The notes beneath the pieces were generated by a model. That model was given only the letters and a program-made list of their open reading frames with translations. It was not told the DNA's origin and did no database searches. Positions 41,557-49,997 of a stretch of 64,000 nucleotides of DNA are shown here, piece by piece. This stretch comes from Streptomyces antioxidans (GTDB lineage Bacteria; Actinomycetota; Actinomycetes; Streptomycetales; Streptomycetaceae): positions 1 to 64,000 of the forward strand of contig NZ_LAKD02000079.1 in assembly GCF_000968685.2 (NCBI RefSeq), read 5' to 3'. Positions within the stretch are counted from its first letter, which is position 1; each line of letters opens with the position of its first letter. The translations under genes were made by a program, and so were the position numbers.

Positions 41557-43011
41557 TCAGGCCGCCCGGAACCAAGTGGCCAGGGCCTCGTGCAGACCGT
41601 CGTCCGTGGTGCCCTGCCAGGCGATGTAGCAGTCGGGGCGGAGCAGCAGGGCGGTGTCGAGGCCGGGCATGCGCACGGTGTCGACGTGGGGTGACCAGGG
41701 ACCCGGGTCGAGGGTGCCGGTGGGGTCCAGGAGGAGGGGGCGGGCGGTGCGGGTCAGCTCCCGGAGGCCCGGGAGGTCCGGTGCCCACCGGCCGACGAGC
41801 GGGCCGGTCGCCGGGCCCATGGCGTAGGTGATGTCCGCGCCGGAGAGCAGCCCCGCGAGGTGCCGCCGGACCGTGGGCTGGTCGAGCAGCTCGCCGAACA
41901 GTTCGCGCAGTGCCGTCACATCGCCGCCCGGCCGGGTCAGCAGCGACTGGGCCTGGGTGTGCATGGCGACCCGTCGCGCCACCGGGTGCCGCTCCGTCTC
42001 GTACGTGTCGAGCAGCCCTTCGCCCGCGTGGCCGCGCACCTCGGCGGCCAGCTTCCAGCCGAGGTTCACCGCGTCCTGGAGGCCGAGGTTGAGCCCCGGG
42101 CCGCCGATCGCCGAGTGCACATGGGCGGCGTCGCCGAGTAGCAGGACGCGGCCCTCGCGGTAGCGCTCGGCGATCCGGGTGTTGCCGCCGAAGAGCCGCC
42201 GCATCAGATGCGGCCCCGGCCCGGTGGGCGGGCCGACCGTGATGTCCGCGCCGAGCACCCGGCGGGCGCTGGCCCGCAGTTCGTCCAGCGATGCCTCGCC
42301 CTCGGCCGGTTGCCCCCACTCCACGACGCTCAGCGCCGGGTCACGGCCAGGGAACGGCGCCCAGGTGATCAGCCCGTGGTCGGTGCGCAGATGCCGGAAC
42401 GGGGGGATGGCACCGAAGCCGGGCACGTGCAGACTGCCGTCCGCACCGATCAGCTCCGGGTCCACGCTCACATGTGCGCTGCGCGACACCGAGTCGTCCG
42501 TCGTCACACCGGGGAAGCCGATCCCGGCGAGCTTGCGGACCACGCTGCGCCCGCCGTCGGCGCCGACCACGAACTCCGCCTCGACCGGGGCCTGTTCGCG
42601 CAGCTCGACGGTCACCGACTTCTCGCCCTGCGTCAGCCCGGTGACCTCATGCCCGCGCCGGACCTCGACGCCCAGCTCCGCCGCGCGCTCGGCGAGCATG
42701 CTCTCGATCCGGCGCTGCGGCACCATGAGCGTGTACAGCGGGTTGTCCGGCAGATCGCTCAGCTCGAGCGGAAACGCGCCGAAGACGAAACGGGGCGCGG
42801 GCTCGGGTGCGGTGCCGGACGCGGCCAGCCGCTCGTACAGCCCACGCCGGTCGAGCAGGGGCACGACCTGCCCCACGAGGCCGTTGGCGCGCTGCGTGTC
42901 GGTTGGCTCCGTGAGGCGTTCCAGGACGACCGGGCGCACCCCGGCCAGGGCGAGTTCGCAGGCGAGCATCAGGCCGTTGGGCCCCGCACCTGCGATGATG
43001 ACCTCGATCAT
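41557..43011 (-). CDS. FAD-dependent aromatic monooxygenase (PHBH family)
   Basis: A 484-residue class A flavoprotein hydroxylase. The FAD-binding GAGPNGL (8-14), the NADPH/FAD DG motif (VVGADGGRSVVRKLAG) and the GD motif (GDAAHVHSAIGGPGLNLGLQDAVNLGWKL) are all present. A C-terminal thioredoxin-like domain carries DCYIAWQG. The family hydroxylates phenolic or polyketide rings and includes rifampicin and tetracycline monooxygenases. It lies 41 bp downstream of a TetR gene in the same orientation, so it is probably induced by its substrate. The ATG at 43009-43011 has AAAGGGAG upstream. Confidence 0.93.
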   Translation of the reverse strand: MIEVIIAGAGPNGLMLACELALAGVRPVVLERLTEPTDTQRANGLVGQVVPLLDRRGLYERLAASGTAPEPAPRFVFGAFPLELSDLPDNPLYTLMVPQRRIESMLAERAAELGVEVRRGHEVTGLTQGEKSVTVELREQAPVEAEFVVGADGGRSVVRKLAGIGFPGVTTDDSVSRSAHVSVDPELIGADGSLHVPGFGAIPPFRHLRTDHGLITWAPFPGRDPALSVVEWGQPAEGEASLDELRASARRVLGADITVGPPTGPGPHLMRRLFGGNTRIAERYREGRVLLLGDAAHVHSAIGGPGLNLGLQDAVNLGWKLAAEVRGHAGEGLLDTYETERHPVARRVAMHTQAQSLLTRPGGDVTALRELFGELLDQPTVRRHLAGLLSGADITYAMGPATGPLVGRWAPDLPGLRELTRTARPLLLDPTGTLDPGPWSPHVDTVRMPGLDTALLLRPDCYIAWQGTTDDGLHEALATWFRAA

Positions 43012-43052
43012 GAACTCCCTTTCGGGGCGGTGTGGTTGGGGCCTTATGGGCC

Positions 43053-43661
43053 TTACGGGGTGGCAAGACCGGCCGCGATCCGGTCGAGGGCGTCCGTGAG
43101 CAGGCGGCGCACCGGCACGGCCGCGTCGATGCGGAGGTGGTGGGAGATGGCGGTGTTGACCGCGCCCATGACCGCCGAGGCGACGAGATGCGGGTAGAGG
43201 TCCCGCTCCGGGTCGCCGCCGGTACGTTCCGCGACGGCCGCCGCGATCTCGGCCTCGGCGGTGGCCCCGGCCCGCAGCATCTCCCCGCGCAGCGCCGGTT
43301 CCGCGACCATCACCCGCACGCCCTCCGTCCATTGCGCGGCGTCGACGGGGGGCGGATGGGCGATCGCCTCCGCGTCCGGCGCGAACTGCCGCAGTACGGA
43401 CCCGGTGATCGCGTCCCACAGCGGCTCGCCCGGCCGCCCGCGCAACTCCTCCGCGACCCGCAGACAGCGGTCGAGGTGGCGGAACGCGATCGCCTCGGCC
43501 TTGCTCGAGAAGTAGTTGTTGAACGTACGCGGTGAGACCCCCGCGGCCTCGGCGATGTCCTCCACCTTGACCTGGTCGAACCCACGCTCCACGGTCAGCC
43601 GGATCGCGGCCCAGCTGAGCGCGGCGTGCGTCTGGGCCTTCTTGCGCTCTCGTAGCCCCAT
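43053..43661 (-). CDS. TetR-family regulator of the monooxygenase
   Basis: A 202-residue TetR protein. The DNA-binding domain is FDQVKVEDIAEAAGVSPRTFNNYFSSKAEAIAFRHLD (about 29-65) and the effector domain resembles MftR-type C-terminal domains. I chose the ATG at 43659-43661 (MGLRERKKAQTHAAL), the usual family start; an upstream start at 43712 would run through the palindrome at 43676-43716. It forms a two-gene operon with the monooxygenase. Confidence 0.92.
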   Translation of the reverse strand: MGLRERKKAQTHAALSWAAIRLTVERGFDQVKVEDIAEAAGVSPRTFNNYFSSKAEAIAFRHLDRCLRVAEELRGRPGEPLWDAITGSVLRQFAPDAEAIAHPPPVDAAQWTEGVRVMVAEPALRGEMLRAGATAEAEIAAAVAERTGGDPERDLYPHLVASAVMGAVNTAISHHLRIDAAVPVRRLLTDALDRIAAGLATP

Positions 43662-43675
43662 GGCCCGAGCGTAAC

Positions 43676-43716
43676 AAAATATGCGCGCCCCGCAAATCTG
43701 CGCGGCGCGCAATTTT
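43676..43716. promoter_or_regulatory. Large inverted repeat upstream of tetR, candidate operator
   Basis: AAAATATGCGCGCC (43676-43689) faces GGCGCGCAATTTT (43704-43716), near-perfect with a one-base offset. It lies between the tetR start and the end of the methyltransferase gene, so it could serve as TetR operator and as terminator for the gene behind it. Confidence 0.55.
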
Positions 43717-44900
43717 TAACAGCCGAGCGACCACCGATGCCCGTCCGGAAGGTGCCAGACGTAGTGGTGTCCATCGGCTTCGCGGACATAGCCGAAACGG
43801 TCCTGAGCGGGGCGGTCATGGTCGTTCCACCACTGCCAGGCGGCCTCCGCTCGCCGCCACAGGTCGGCGTTCCCGCCGTACGTGACGGTGGTGGGGTCAT
43901 CGGCGATCGGCGCGCGTGCCCATGTGCCGTCGCGCCGCTGGAGCTGGAGCGACATGGCGCCGGTCTCGTCGTCCACGTGATAGACCAGCTCGGCGTCGGG
44001 AATGTGGATGGCCAGCAGCAGTCGGAAGGGGTAGTGCGCGCGGATGTCGGCAGCGGTGAGCGAGGCGGGATGGGCCCCGGCTCGGGGCGCGTAAGGCGCC
44101 CGCCCGGGATGCCGGTAGGCATGCGCGTCACCGCGGGCGGCCATGAACCGCCCGGTCGTGGTGGTGAAGTGGCCCACGGCCCGTCGCTCGTCGTCGACGG
44201 TCAGACGGACCAGGCCACCCTCGATGCCCATGGCCACGTCGGTGAGGATCGTGCCGCCGGGTCGCGTCTGTTCGACCCAGGCGGCCGGGATGCGGGGAAC
44301 CGAGCAGGTCGCGATGATCCGGTCGAACGGTGCGTGGTGCCCCGGGAAGCCCCGTTGCCCGTCTCCGGCGGCGAGGTGCGGCCGGTACCCCAGGGAGGCG
44401 AGCCGACCACGGGCGGCCTCCACGACATCGGGTGAGACATCGACGGAGTGCACGAGGCGATCGCCCAGCCGGGCGCCCAGCAGGGCGGCGTTGTACCCCG
44501 TGCCGGTACCGACCTCCAGCACTCGGTGGCCGTCCACCACGCCCAGGTCCTCCAGCATCTGCGCCATGAGGCTGGGCAGCGTGCTGGAGGACGTCGGAAT
44601 GCCGGTCCACGCCCGCTCGTCGACGCGTTCGGCGGTCTCGGGGTCGAGCGCCGTGACCAGGGTCTGATCGCCGTAGACGGCGGCTTCCCAGGCATCACGA
44701 TCGGCCGCGTCATGTCGGCGCCATACGGTGATGCCCCTGCTGTCGGTCTCCTGCCCGTACCACTCGGGCACGAAGACATGGCGCGGCACCCTGGCGAACG
44801 CCTCCGCCCATGCGGCCGAACGGATCGCTCCCACCCGCCGCAACTCCGTGACCAGGGAGCCCGGATGCGCTGGGGCGCCATCGAAAAGAGGGGCACTCAC
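43716..44900 (-). CDS. PCMT-like methyltransferase
   Basis: A 394-residue protein whose central part is a protein-L-isoaspartate O-methyltransferase-type SAM domain (SSSTLPSLMAQMLEDL, VLEVGTGTGYNAALLGARLGDRLVHSVDVS, ATCSVPRIPAAWVEQTRPGG). An N-terminal RVPRHVFVPEWY segment and a ~150-residue C-terminal extension ending in Cys complete it. Extended PCMT proteins like this accompany ATP-grasp, FxLD and lanthipeptide-type peptide systems, modifying Asp residues; no such precursor is adjacent here. The GTG at 44898-44900 has AAGGAG seven bases upstream, favouring it over a GTG at 44945. The gene directly behind it is the WhiJ-type ATPase, 41 bp away. Confidence 0.87.
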   Translation of the reverse strand: MSAPLFDGAPAHPGSLVTELRRVGAIRSAAWAEAFARVPRHVFVPEWYGQETDSRGITVWRRHDAADRDAWEAAVYGDQTLVTALDPETAERVDERAWTGIPTSSSTLPSLMAQMLEDLGVVDGHRVLEVGTGTGYNAALLGARLGDRLVHSVDVSPDVVEAARGRLASLGYRPHLAAGDGQRGFPGHHAPFDRIIATCSVPRIPAAWVEQTRPGGTILTDVAMGIEGGLVRLTVDDERRAVGHFTTTTGRFMAARGDAHAYRHPGRAPYAPRAGAHPASLTAADIRAHYPFRLLLAIHIPDAELVYHVDDETGAMSLQLQRRDGTWARAPIADDPTTVTYGGNADLWRRAEAAWQWWNDHDRPAQDRFGYVREADGHHYVWHLPDGHRWSLGC

Positions 44901-44941
44901 GCGCGTACTCCTTAAGGCCTCACGTGGATGCGCGAATGTGG

Positions 44942-45445
44942 TCACTGCTTGCCGTCCTTATCCTCGCGATGGCCGAAGCGGCCGGAACCAGTGTGGTCCC
45001 ATTCGCCTTGGCTACGGCTCGTTTGTGCATCCAGCTCGGCCCAGATCTCCTTGCCGACGGTGCGTTCGCGGACGCCCCAGCGGTCCGCGAGGGCCCGGAC
45101 GATGAGTAGGCCCCGGCCGTGCTTGTCGCGGGGTGACGGGCGGCGGGGCCGGGGCAGCCGCTCGCCCCTGGGGTCGGATACGGCGATCCGCAGCCGGGTC
45201 TTGGTGAGCGTGAGCTCTACGCGGAAGAGCCGCCCCGGTACGCGGCCGTGCCGTACGGCGTTGGTGGCCAGCTCAGAAGCGATGAGCGCGGTGTCGTCGG
45301 CCAGCCCGGGGTGCCCCCAGTCGGCGACGAAGCGCGCGGCGTGCTGCCGGGCCCTGGTCACGCTTATCGGTGTCGGGACGTAGTCGAGGCGGCCCTCGTT
45401 GATGACGGGGTCCGGGATCCGGGGGTCTTGGGGCGCGAATGCCAT
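44942..45445 (-). CDS. ATP-binding protein, RsbW-like (WhiJ-type triad)
   Basis: A 167-residue single-domain HATPase (GHKL) protein: ASELATNAVRHGR is the N-box and DPRGERLPRPRRPSPRDKHGRGLLIVRALADRWG carries the G-boxes. Such proteins resemble anti-sigma factor kinases, and in Streptomyces many accompany a DUF5753 regulator and a DUF397 protein. It is divergent from those two genes. CGGAGGT precedes the ATG. Confidence 0.9.
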   Translation of the reverse strand: MAFAPQDPRIPDPVINEGRLDYVPTPISVTRARQHAARFVADWGHPGLADDTALIASELATNAVRHGRVPGRLFRVELTLTKTRLRIAVSDPRGERLPRPRRPSPRDKHGRGLLIVRALADRWGVRERTVGKEIWAELDAQTSRSQGEWDHTGSGRFGHREDKDGKQ

Positions 45446-45632
45446 CGCGTACCTCCGAGTGGGCAGGGCAGGGCGGAGTCCGTCCGCCAACTGACGTCCC
45501 TGTGCGAGCGGTTCATCACGGAAGGTAGTCTCATTTCGGCCTGCGAGGCAATCCACTCGGGGAAATTTGTAACCGATCTTGCGTGCGGACCGTGCCTGGG
45601 CACACACTGGGCGTGAAGAGGGAGGGCGTCGG

Positions 45633-46514
45633 GTGGCAGGGGATCAATCCGCGCAGGGGAACCGCGCCTCAACGGTTCTCGGGCGCAAGCTGGGTGGGGA
45701 GCTTCTGCGGCTGCGGACCTTGGCCGGTTTGACGCAAGTCCAAGCCGCGAACGCCATCACCGCGTCCAACGGCAAGGTCGCCAAGATGGAGAGCGGCTGG
45801 GTGCCCATGCGTGAGCCGGACATCCGGACGCTCTGCACGCTGTACGGCGCGAACGATCCGGTGACGGTGGGCCGGCTCTTGGAGTTGGCACGCATCGACC
45901 GTGAACGCCGTAAGGCCAAGGGCTGGTGGAACGACGTCGCTCTCAGCAGTGCCATGCAGCAATACGCTCCGCTGGAAGCCGTGGCGACCGAGATCAAGGC
46001 ATGGCAGGTGGCATTCATCCCCGGCCTGCTCCAGACTGCCGCATACGTACGGGCTCTGCGTCGCTCGTGGTTGCCCGACGAGTCGCCGGACGAGGCCGAA
46101 ACGTTCGCGGCTTCCAGGCTGGCGCGGCAGCAGCGGCTCTCCGGCGACTCACCGCTCTTGCTGCGAGCGGTCATCCCCGAAGCCGCGCTGCGCATCCCCG
46201 TGGTCCATTCCGAAATGCTTCGCGAGCAGTTGGAGAACCTCCTCGACTGGGGAGAGCGGCCCAATGTCACCGTGCAGGTGCTTCCCTTCAGCGCGGGATT
46301 CGTCAAGGGACTGACCGGTTCCTTCAACGTCCTCTCGTTCGCCGAGCCCGGTGCCATGGACGTGGTGTACGTGGAGTCGTCGCATAGCCACGTCTGGGTC
46401 GAGGGTGGTGATGGGGCGGCCCAACACGTGAGCATCTTCGAGGAGACCGCGCGGTGCGCCCTTTCCGAGCCCGAATCCCGAGCGTTCGTCGAGGCGCTGA
46501 TCAAGGAACTGTGA
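45633..46514 (+). CDS. XRE-family regulator with DUF5753 domain (WhiJ-like)
   Basis: A 293-residue protein with an N-terminal helix-turn-helix (LGGELLRLRTLAGLTQVQAANAITASNGKVAKMESGWVP) and a DUF5753 domain (WQVAFIPGLLQTAAYVRALRRS, then NVTVQVLPFSAGF, ending EEALIKEL-like). WhiJ-type regulators pair with a DUF397 partner that relieves repression. The GTG at 45633 has GAGGGAGG upstream. The DUF397 gene follows after 3 bp. Confidence 0.93.
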   Translation: MAGDQSAQGNRASTVLGRKLGGELLRLRTLAGLTQVQAANAITASNGKVAKMESGWVPMREPDIRTLCTLYGANDPVTVGRLLELARIDRERRKAKGWWNDVALSSAMQQYAPLEAVATEIKAWQVAFIPGLLQTAAYVRALRRSWLPDESPDEAETFAASRLARQQRLSGDSPLLLRAVIPEAALRIPVVHSEMLREQLENLLDWGERPNVTVQVLPFSAGFVKGLTGSFNVLSFAEPGAMDVVYVESSHSHVWVEGGDGAAQHVSIFEETARCALSEPESRAFVEALIKEL

Positions 46515-46517
46515 GCA

Positions 46518-46703
46518 GTGGAAGCCTTCACTTTCCGCAAGTCGAGCTATAGCAACCCCTTTGACGAATGCGTCGAGGTGGCGACGAACGTGCCCAACAC
46601 CGTGGCCGTACGGGACTCCAAGGACCCGGAGGGGCGAATACTCAGGTTCACCCCCGCCGCCTGGGCGGACTTCCAGGGGGCCCTCTGCGAGCTGCCGACC
46701 TAG
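46518..46703 (+). CDS. DUF397 protein (WhiJ-system partner)
   Basis: A 61-residue DUF397 protein: FRKSSYSNPFDECVEVA, VAVRDSKDPEGRILRFTPAAWADF is the family hallmark with intact S-x-x-S and RDSK motifs. It begins with GTG three bases after the regulator's stop codon and must be co-translated with it. It is likely the antagonist or ligand-dependent partner of that regulator. It ends 2 bp before the convergent STAND gene. Confidence 0.93.
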   Translation: MEAFTFRKSSYSNPFDECVEVATNVPNTVAVRDSKDPEGRILRFTPAAWADFQGALCELPT

Positions 46704-46705
46704 GA

Positions 46706-48991
46706 CTACTCGCCTTCGGCGAGTTCGGCGGCGGCCAGGCCGTCCAGGGCCAACGCCTCATGCCACCGGTCCCCCAACTCGTGGTGGGCCGCCGCCGCAC
46801 GGCGGTGGAAGTCGGCGGCCTCGCCCGGGCGGCCCATCGCCCGGTACGTCTCACCGGCGCCGTGCCATGCCATCGCTTCGCGACTGCGGTCGCCGAGGCG
46901 GCGGTGGAGCGAGGCCGAGCGCTGGAAGGAGACGAGGGAGTCGGCATACTCGCCGAGGGCTCGCTGGGCGTTGCCCAGGGCGATGAGCCAGTAGCCCTCC
47001 AGCACATGGTGGCGCAGGTCCAGCGCGATGGTGACCGCTTCCGAGGCCGCACGCAGTGCCGCATCGAGGTCTCCGCGGTCCAGATGGATCGCGCTCAGCA
47101 AGCCCAACGCCCTGCCCATGTTGGGCCGGTCGTTGCGCGCCCGGAAGGTGGCGTACACCAACTCGGCGTCGCGGGCGGCCTCATCCACCCGCCCCGCCTG
47201 GTGACAGGCGTTGGCGAGGTTGATCAATGCGATGGACTCCCAGTAAGGGAGGCCGAGTTCGCTGAAGGCCGACCGAGCGCGCTGGAAGGAGCCCTCGGCA
47301 TCGGCCAGCTCGCGCAGGCGCAGGTGCACCAGACCCAGCAGATTCAGGCACTGGGCCTCGCCGTACCGATCACCCATCTCGCGTCGGATCGCCAGCGCGC
47401 TCTCGTGGCATTCCCGGCTCTTGGCGAGGTCATTGCCCCTGGTGTAGCTCATGCCCAGGCATTCGAGGAGCCAGGCTTCGCCCGAGGGGTCACCGAGGCG
47501 TCGTACCGCCTCCAGACCGATCGGGGCCACGGTGAGCCAGTCATTGACCGAGGTGGAGCGGGCCCGTGCGTAGAAGAGAACCGCCGATAGCTGCCAGGCG
47601 TGCCGGTCCAGTCCGGCCGCCTCGGCGGCGCGCACGGCAGCGAGAAGGTTCGTGTGTTCGCGCTCGGACCAGTCCACCGCATGGTCGTATTCGGCGAAGC
47701 TGAGTGGCACCACACCTTCGGCCGGTGGGTCGAGCGAGAGATGGTCTTCCTCCGGTTCGATCCAGCTCTGAACGGCGTCGGCCGTGTGCAGGTACCAGTC
47801 AAGAACGCGGCGCAGAGCCGCTGTGCGATCCTTTGCGGGCTCTTCCTCCCGGGCCTGCTGTGTGGCGTAGGCGCGGAGAAGGTCGTGAAACTCGTATCGG
47901 TCCGGTGCGGTCTGCTCCAGCAGATGCGTGCCGACCAGCGTGTCCAGTGCCTGTCGTACCCGTCCCGCCGCGAGTCCGGCGAGTGCGGAGGCGGCGTGCA
48001 GGCTGAACTCGGGGCCCGGATGGATTCCGAGCAGCCGGAAGAGACGGGCAGCAGATGGCGGCAGGGCGCGATAGGACCAGGCGAAGACCGTACGGACGGC
48101 CTCGGCCTCTTCCTCGTCGCCCGTGCTGAGCACATCCCACAGGGCGGACTCATCACGCAGGTCGGTGATCAGGTCGTCCAGCCGCAGGTACGGGTGGGTC
48201 GCGGCTCGTTCGGCCGCGATCCGCAACGCCAGCGGAAGGCAGGCGCAGAGGTGGGCCAGTTCGGTGAGCTTCTCCGTGTCGTCCTCCAGCCGGTAGCCGG
48301 TGGTGACGGCTCGCAGCAGGGCCACTGCCTCGGGCTCGGGGAGGGTGCCCAGGGTGATGCGTCGGGCACCGTCTCGTATGGCCAGCCCGGAGAGGCGGCT
48401 GCGACTGGTCACCAAGGTCAAGCTGCCGGTGGAACCGGGCAGTAACGGGCGGACCTGGCTGACGGTGGCCGCGTTGTCCAGCACCACGAGCATGCGGCGT
48501 TCGGCGAGGAGCGAGCGGTAGAGCCCCGCGGCGTCATCGAGGTTGTGCGGAATGGTGCGGGGGCGGACGCCGAGAGCGGCGAGAAAACCGTGTAACACCT
48601 GCTGGGCAGTGACCGGCTCACCAGGGTCGTAACCGCGCAGGTTGACGTAGAGCTGGCCGTCGGGGAAGCGATCACGGACCGCGTGCGCCCAGCGCAGTGC
48701 GAGCGAGGTCTTCCCCGCACCCGCGGTCCCCGTGATGACGTATACGGAAACGACAAGAGGGCCACCGTGATCGGCGACCATCACCGCGTTCAGCTGATTC
48801 AGTTCATCTGTGCGGTTGACAAAGCCATATACGTTTGCCGGTAATTGCCGGGGCACCAGAGGGCTTGTGCCATCGCCCTGATGGTGGAAATGGACCCCGC
48901 CCTGGACGCTACCCGCCTGCACGACATCGCGAGACGATCCGGACAGCTCACTGTGCGTACCATCGCGGGGGTACTCCTGGCCTTGATTCAC
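46706..48991 (-). CDS. NB-ARC/TPR STAND regulator (AfsR-like without SARP domain)
   Basis: A 761-residue STAND ATPase. The N-terminal SELSGSSRDVVQAGSVQGGVHFHH (about 14-37) is a short motif found at the start of many Streptomyces NB-ARC proteins. Walker A is GTAGAGKTS (88-96), followed by LYVNLRGYDPG, Walker B RMLVVLDNA, sensor LVTSRSRLSGL, and the GxP block LPLALRIAAE. A winged helix and eight or so TPRs follow from about residue 420 to the end. It is intact, unlike the related gene at 38427. Such proteins are regulators or surveillance ATPases; its effector is not visible. Starts at GTG 48989-48991. Confidence 0.9.
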   Translation of the reverse strand: MNQGQEYPRDGTHSELSGSSRDVVQAGSVQGGVHFHHQGDGTSPLVPRQLPANVYGFVNRTDELNQLNAVMVADHGGPLVVSVYVITGTAGAGKTSLALRWAHAVRDRFPDGQLYVNLRGYDPGEPVTAQQVLHGFLAALGVRPRTIPHNLDDAAGLYRSLLAERRMLVVLDNAATVSQVRPLLPGSTGSLTLVTSRSRLSGLAIRDGARRITLGTLPEPEAVALLRAVTTGYRLEDDTEKLTELAHLCACLPLALRIAAERAATHPYLRLDDLITDLRDESALWDVLSTGDEEEAEAVRTVFAWSYRALPPSAARLFRLLGIHPGPEFSLHAASALAGLAAGRVRQALDTLVGTHLLEQTAPDRYEFHDLLRAYATQQAREEEPAKDRTAALRRVLDWYLHTADAVQSWIEPEEDHLSLDPPAEGVVPLSFAEYDHAVDWSEREHTNLLAAVRAAEAAGLDRHAWQLSAVLFYARARSTSVNDWLTVAPIGLEAVRRLGDPSGEAWLLECLGMSYTRGNDLAKSRECHESALAIRREMGDRYGEAQCLNLLGLVHLRLRELADAEGSFQRARSAFSELGLPYWESIALINLANACHQAGRVDEAARDAELVYATFRARNDRPNMGRALGLLSAIHLDRGDLDAALRAASEAVTIALDLRHHVLEGYWLIALGNAQRALGEYADSLVSFQRSASLHRRLGDRSREAMAWHGAGETYRAMGRPGEAADFHRRAAAAHHELGDRWHEALALDGLAAAELAEGE

Positions 48992-49012
48992 GTCGGAGCT
49001 CTCCCCAGAGTC

Positions 49013-49623
49013 TCAGCCTCGATCGGCGACGACTTCCCGCTCGACATAGGACGTGATGTCTTCACCGGTGGCGAAGAGGTCGGCGATAAATCTCTCCCAC
49101 TGCGTAACAGTCGTCGGATCGGTGAACCGGATGGCGCCTTTGGGTGCACTTTCCTCCGTGTACATCACCCGGTAAAGGACGCGCCCGCCCAGAATCACCA
49201 ACTCCGGCAGTGGCCCCTCGCTCTCCAGACGGCTGACGGCTGCTGCCGGGACCACACGAACCGGTCCGCCGTTCTCCGACCGGACCGCAGCGAGCGCAAC
49301 TCCCATTGCACATACGGTGTGAGGGGCTGCTCCGCGATCCGGACGCGACGGAAGACGGACCCACGGGACACGGCCTCCTCCGCCTCTTCCCGGAGAGCCT
49401 GAGCCCGGTCTTTCAAAAGCCGCTGCGCCTCTGTCAGGTCGCCTCGGCGGAATGCGTTCCAGCTCGGGCTGTTGCTCTCTTTGAAATACTGCTTCCGTTC
49501 CAGCTTCCACGAGTCGCGGTTACGCGTCTGCTCCTCGTGCAGGTCGAAGTCATCCGAATACTCATCGAGTTCCAGCCAATCGCCCTCTGCTGGATCGAGC
49601 GGGGGAACCGGGATGTCAAGCAT
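49013..49623 (-). pseudogene. DUF6879-family gene with a frameshift
   Basis: Reading starts at the ATG 49621-49623 (MLDIPVPPLDPAEGDWLELDEYSDDFDLHEEQTRNRDSW, cut here into LDEYSDDFDLHEEQ as the clear part) and continues to WELRSLR near 49275. From there the family-like sequence continues in another frame: VRSENGGPVRVVPAAAVSRLESEGPLPELVILGGRVLYRV to the stop at 49013. One missing base in the run reading CTGCGGTCCGG (minus strand) explains it. DUF6879 proteins often sit beside XRE/DUF397 loci. It may be a real pseudogene or a sequencing error. Confidence 0.75.
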
Positions 49624-49882
49624 CGGGGATGTCCTTCTTCGCGTGGCTGAGCACGTTGCCGGGGATGACGACCAGCCTTTCCCCTGTGCCCAGCGCGACG
49701 CCTTCCGGGAGTCGCGTTTCGTAGGTCTCGGTGAGGTCTTGGCCGATAACGGCAACGTCACCGTTGCTGAGTCGCCACATGTCGGGGCAGGTCTTGTTGT
49801 CGTCGCAGTCGGGATCCCGCTCCTGCGGCGACACCCCCAGGCGCCTGTCGAATAACGCTGACGGATCCGCCTGCCAGACCAT
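49616..49882 (-). CDS. Small protein of unknown function, coupled to the DUF6879 gene
   Basis: An 88-residue protein with CDDNKTCPDMWRLSNGDVAVIGQDLTETYETRLP in the centre. The ending GERLVVIPGNVLSHAKKDIPDA is similar in style to partners of DUF6879 genes in Streptomyces. I chose the ATG at 49880-49882 because GAGGAGG is eight bases upstream; an ATG at 49918 would add 12 residues. It overlaps the next gene by 8 bp. Confidence 0.8.
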   Translation of the reverse strand: MVWQADPSALFDRRLGVSPQERDPDCDDNKTCPDMWRLSNGDVAVIGQDLTETYETRLPEGVALGTGERLVVIPGNVLSHAKKDIPDA

Positions 49883-49997
49883 CGTCCCCGCCTCCTCGAG
49901 CCCTTCGGTGAAGGGCATATGCGACCCAACATACAGCCGCCCGGCTGATACGCGGGAGGAGCGCGAAGGTCTGTTTTGAGTCGAATGACCGAGTCGG

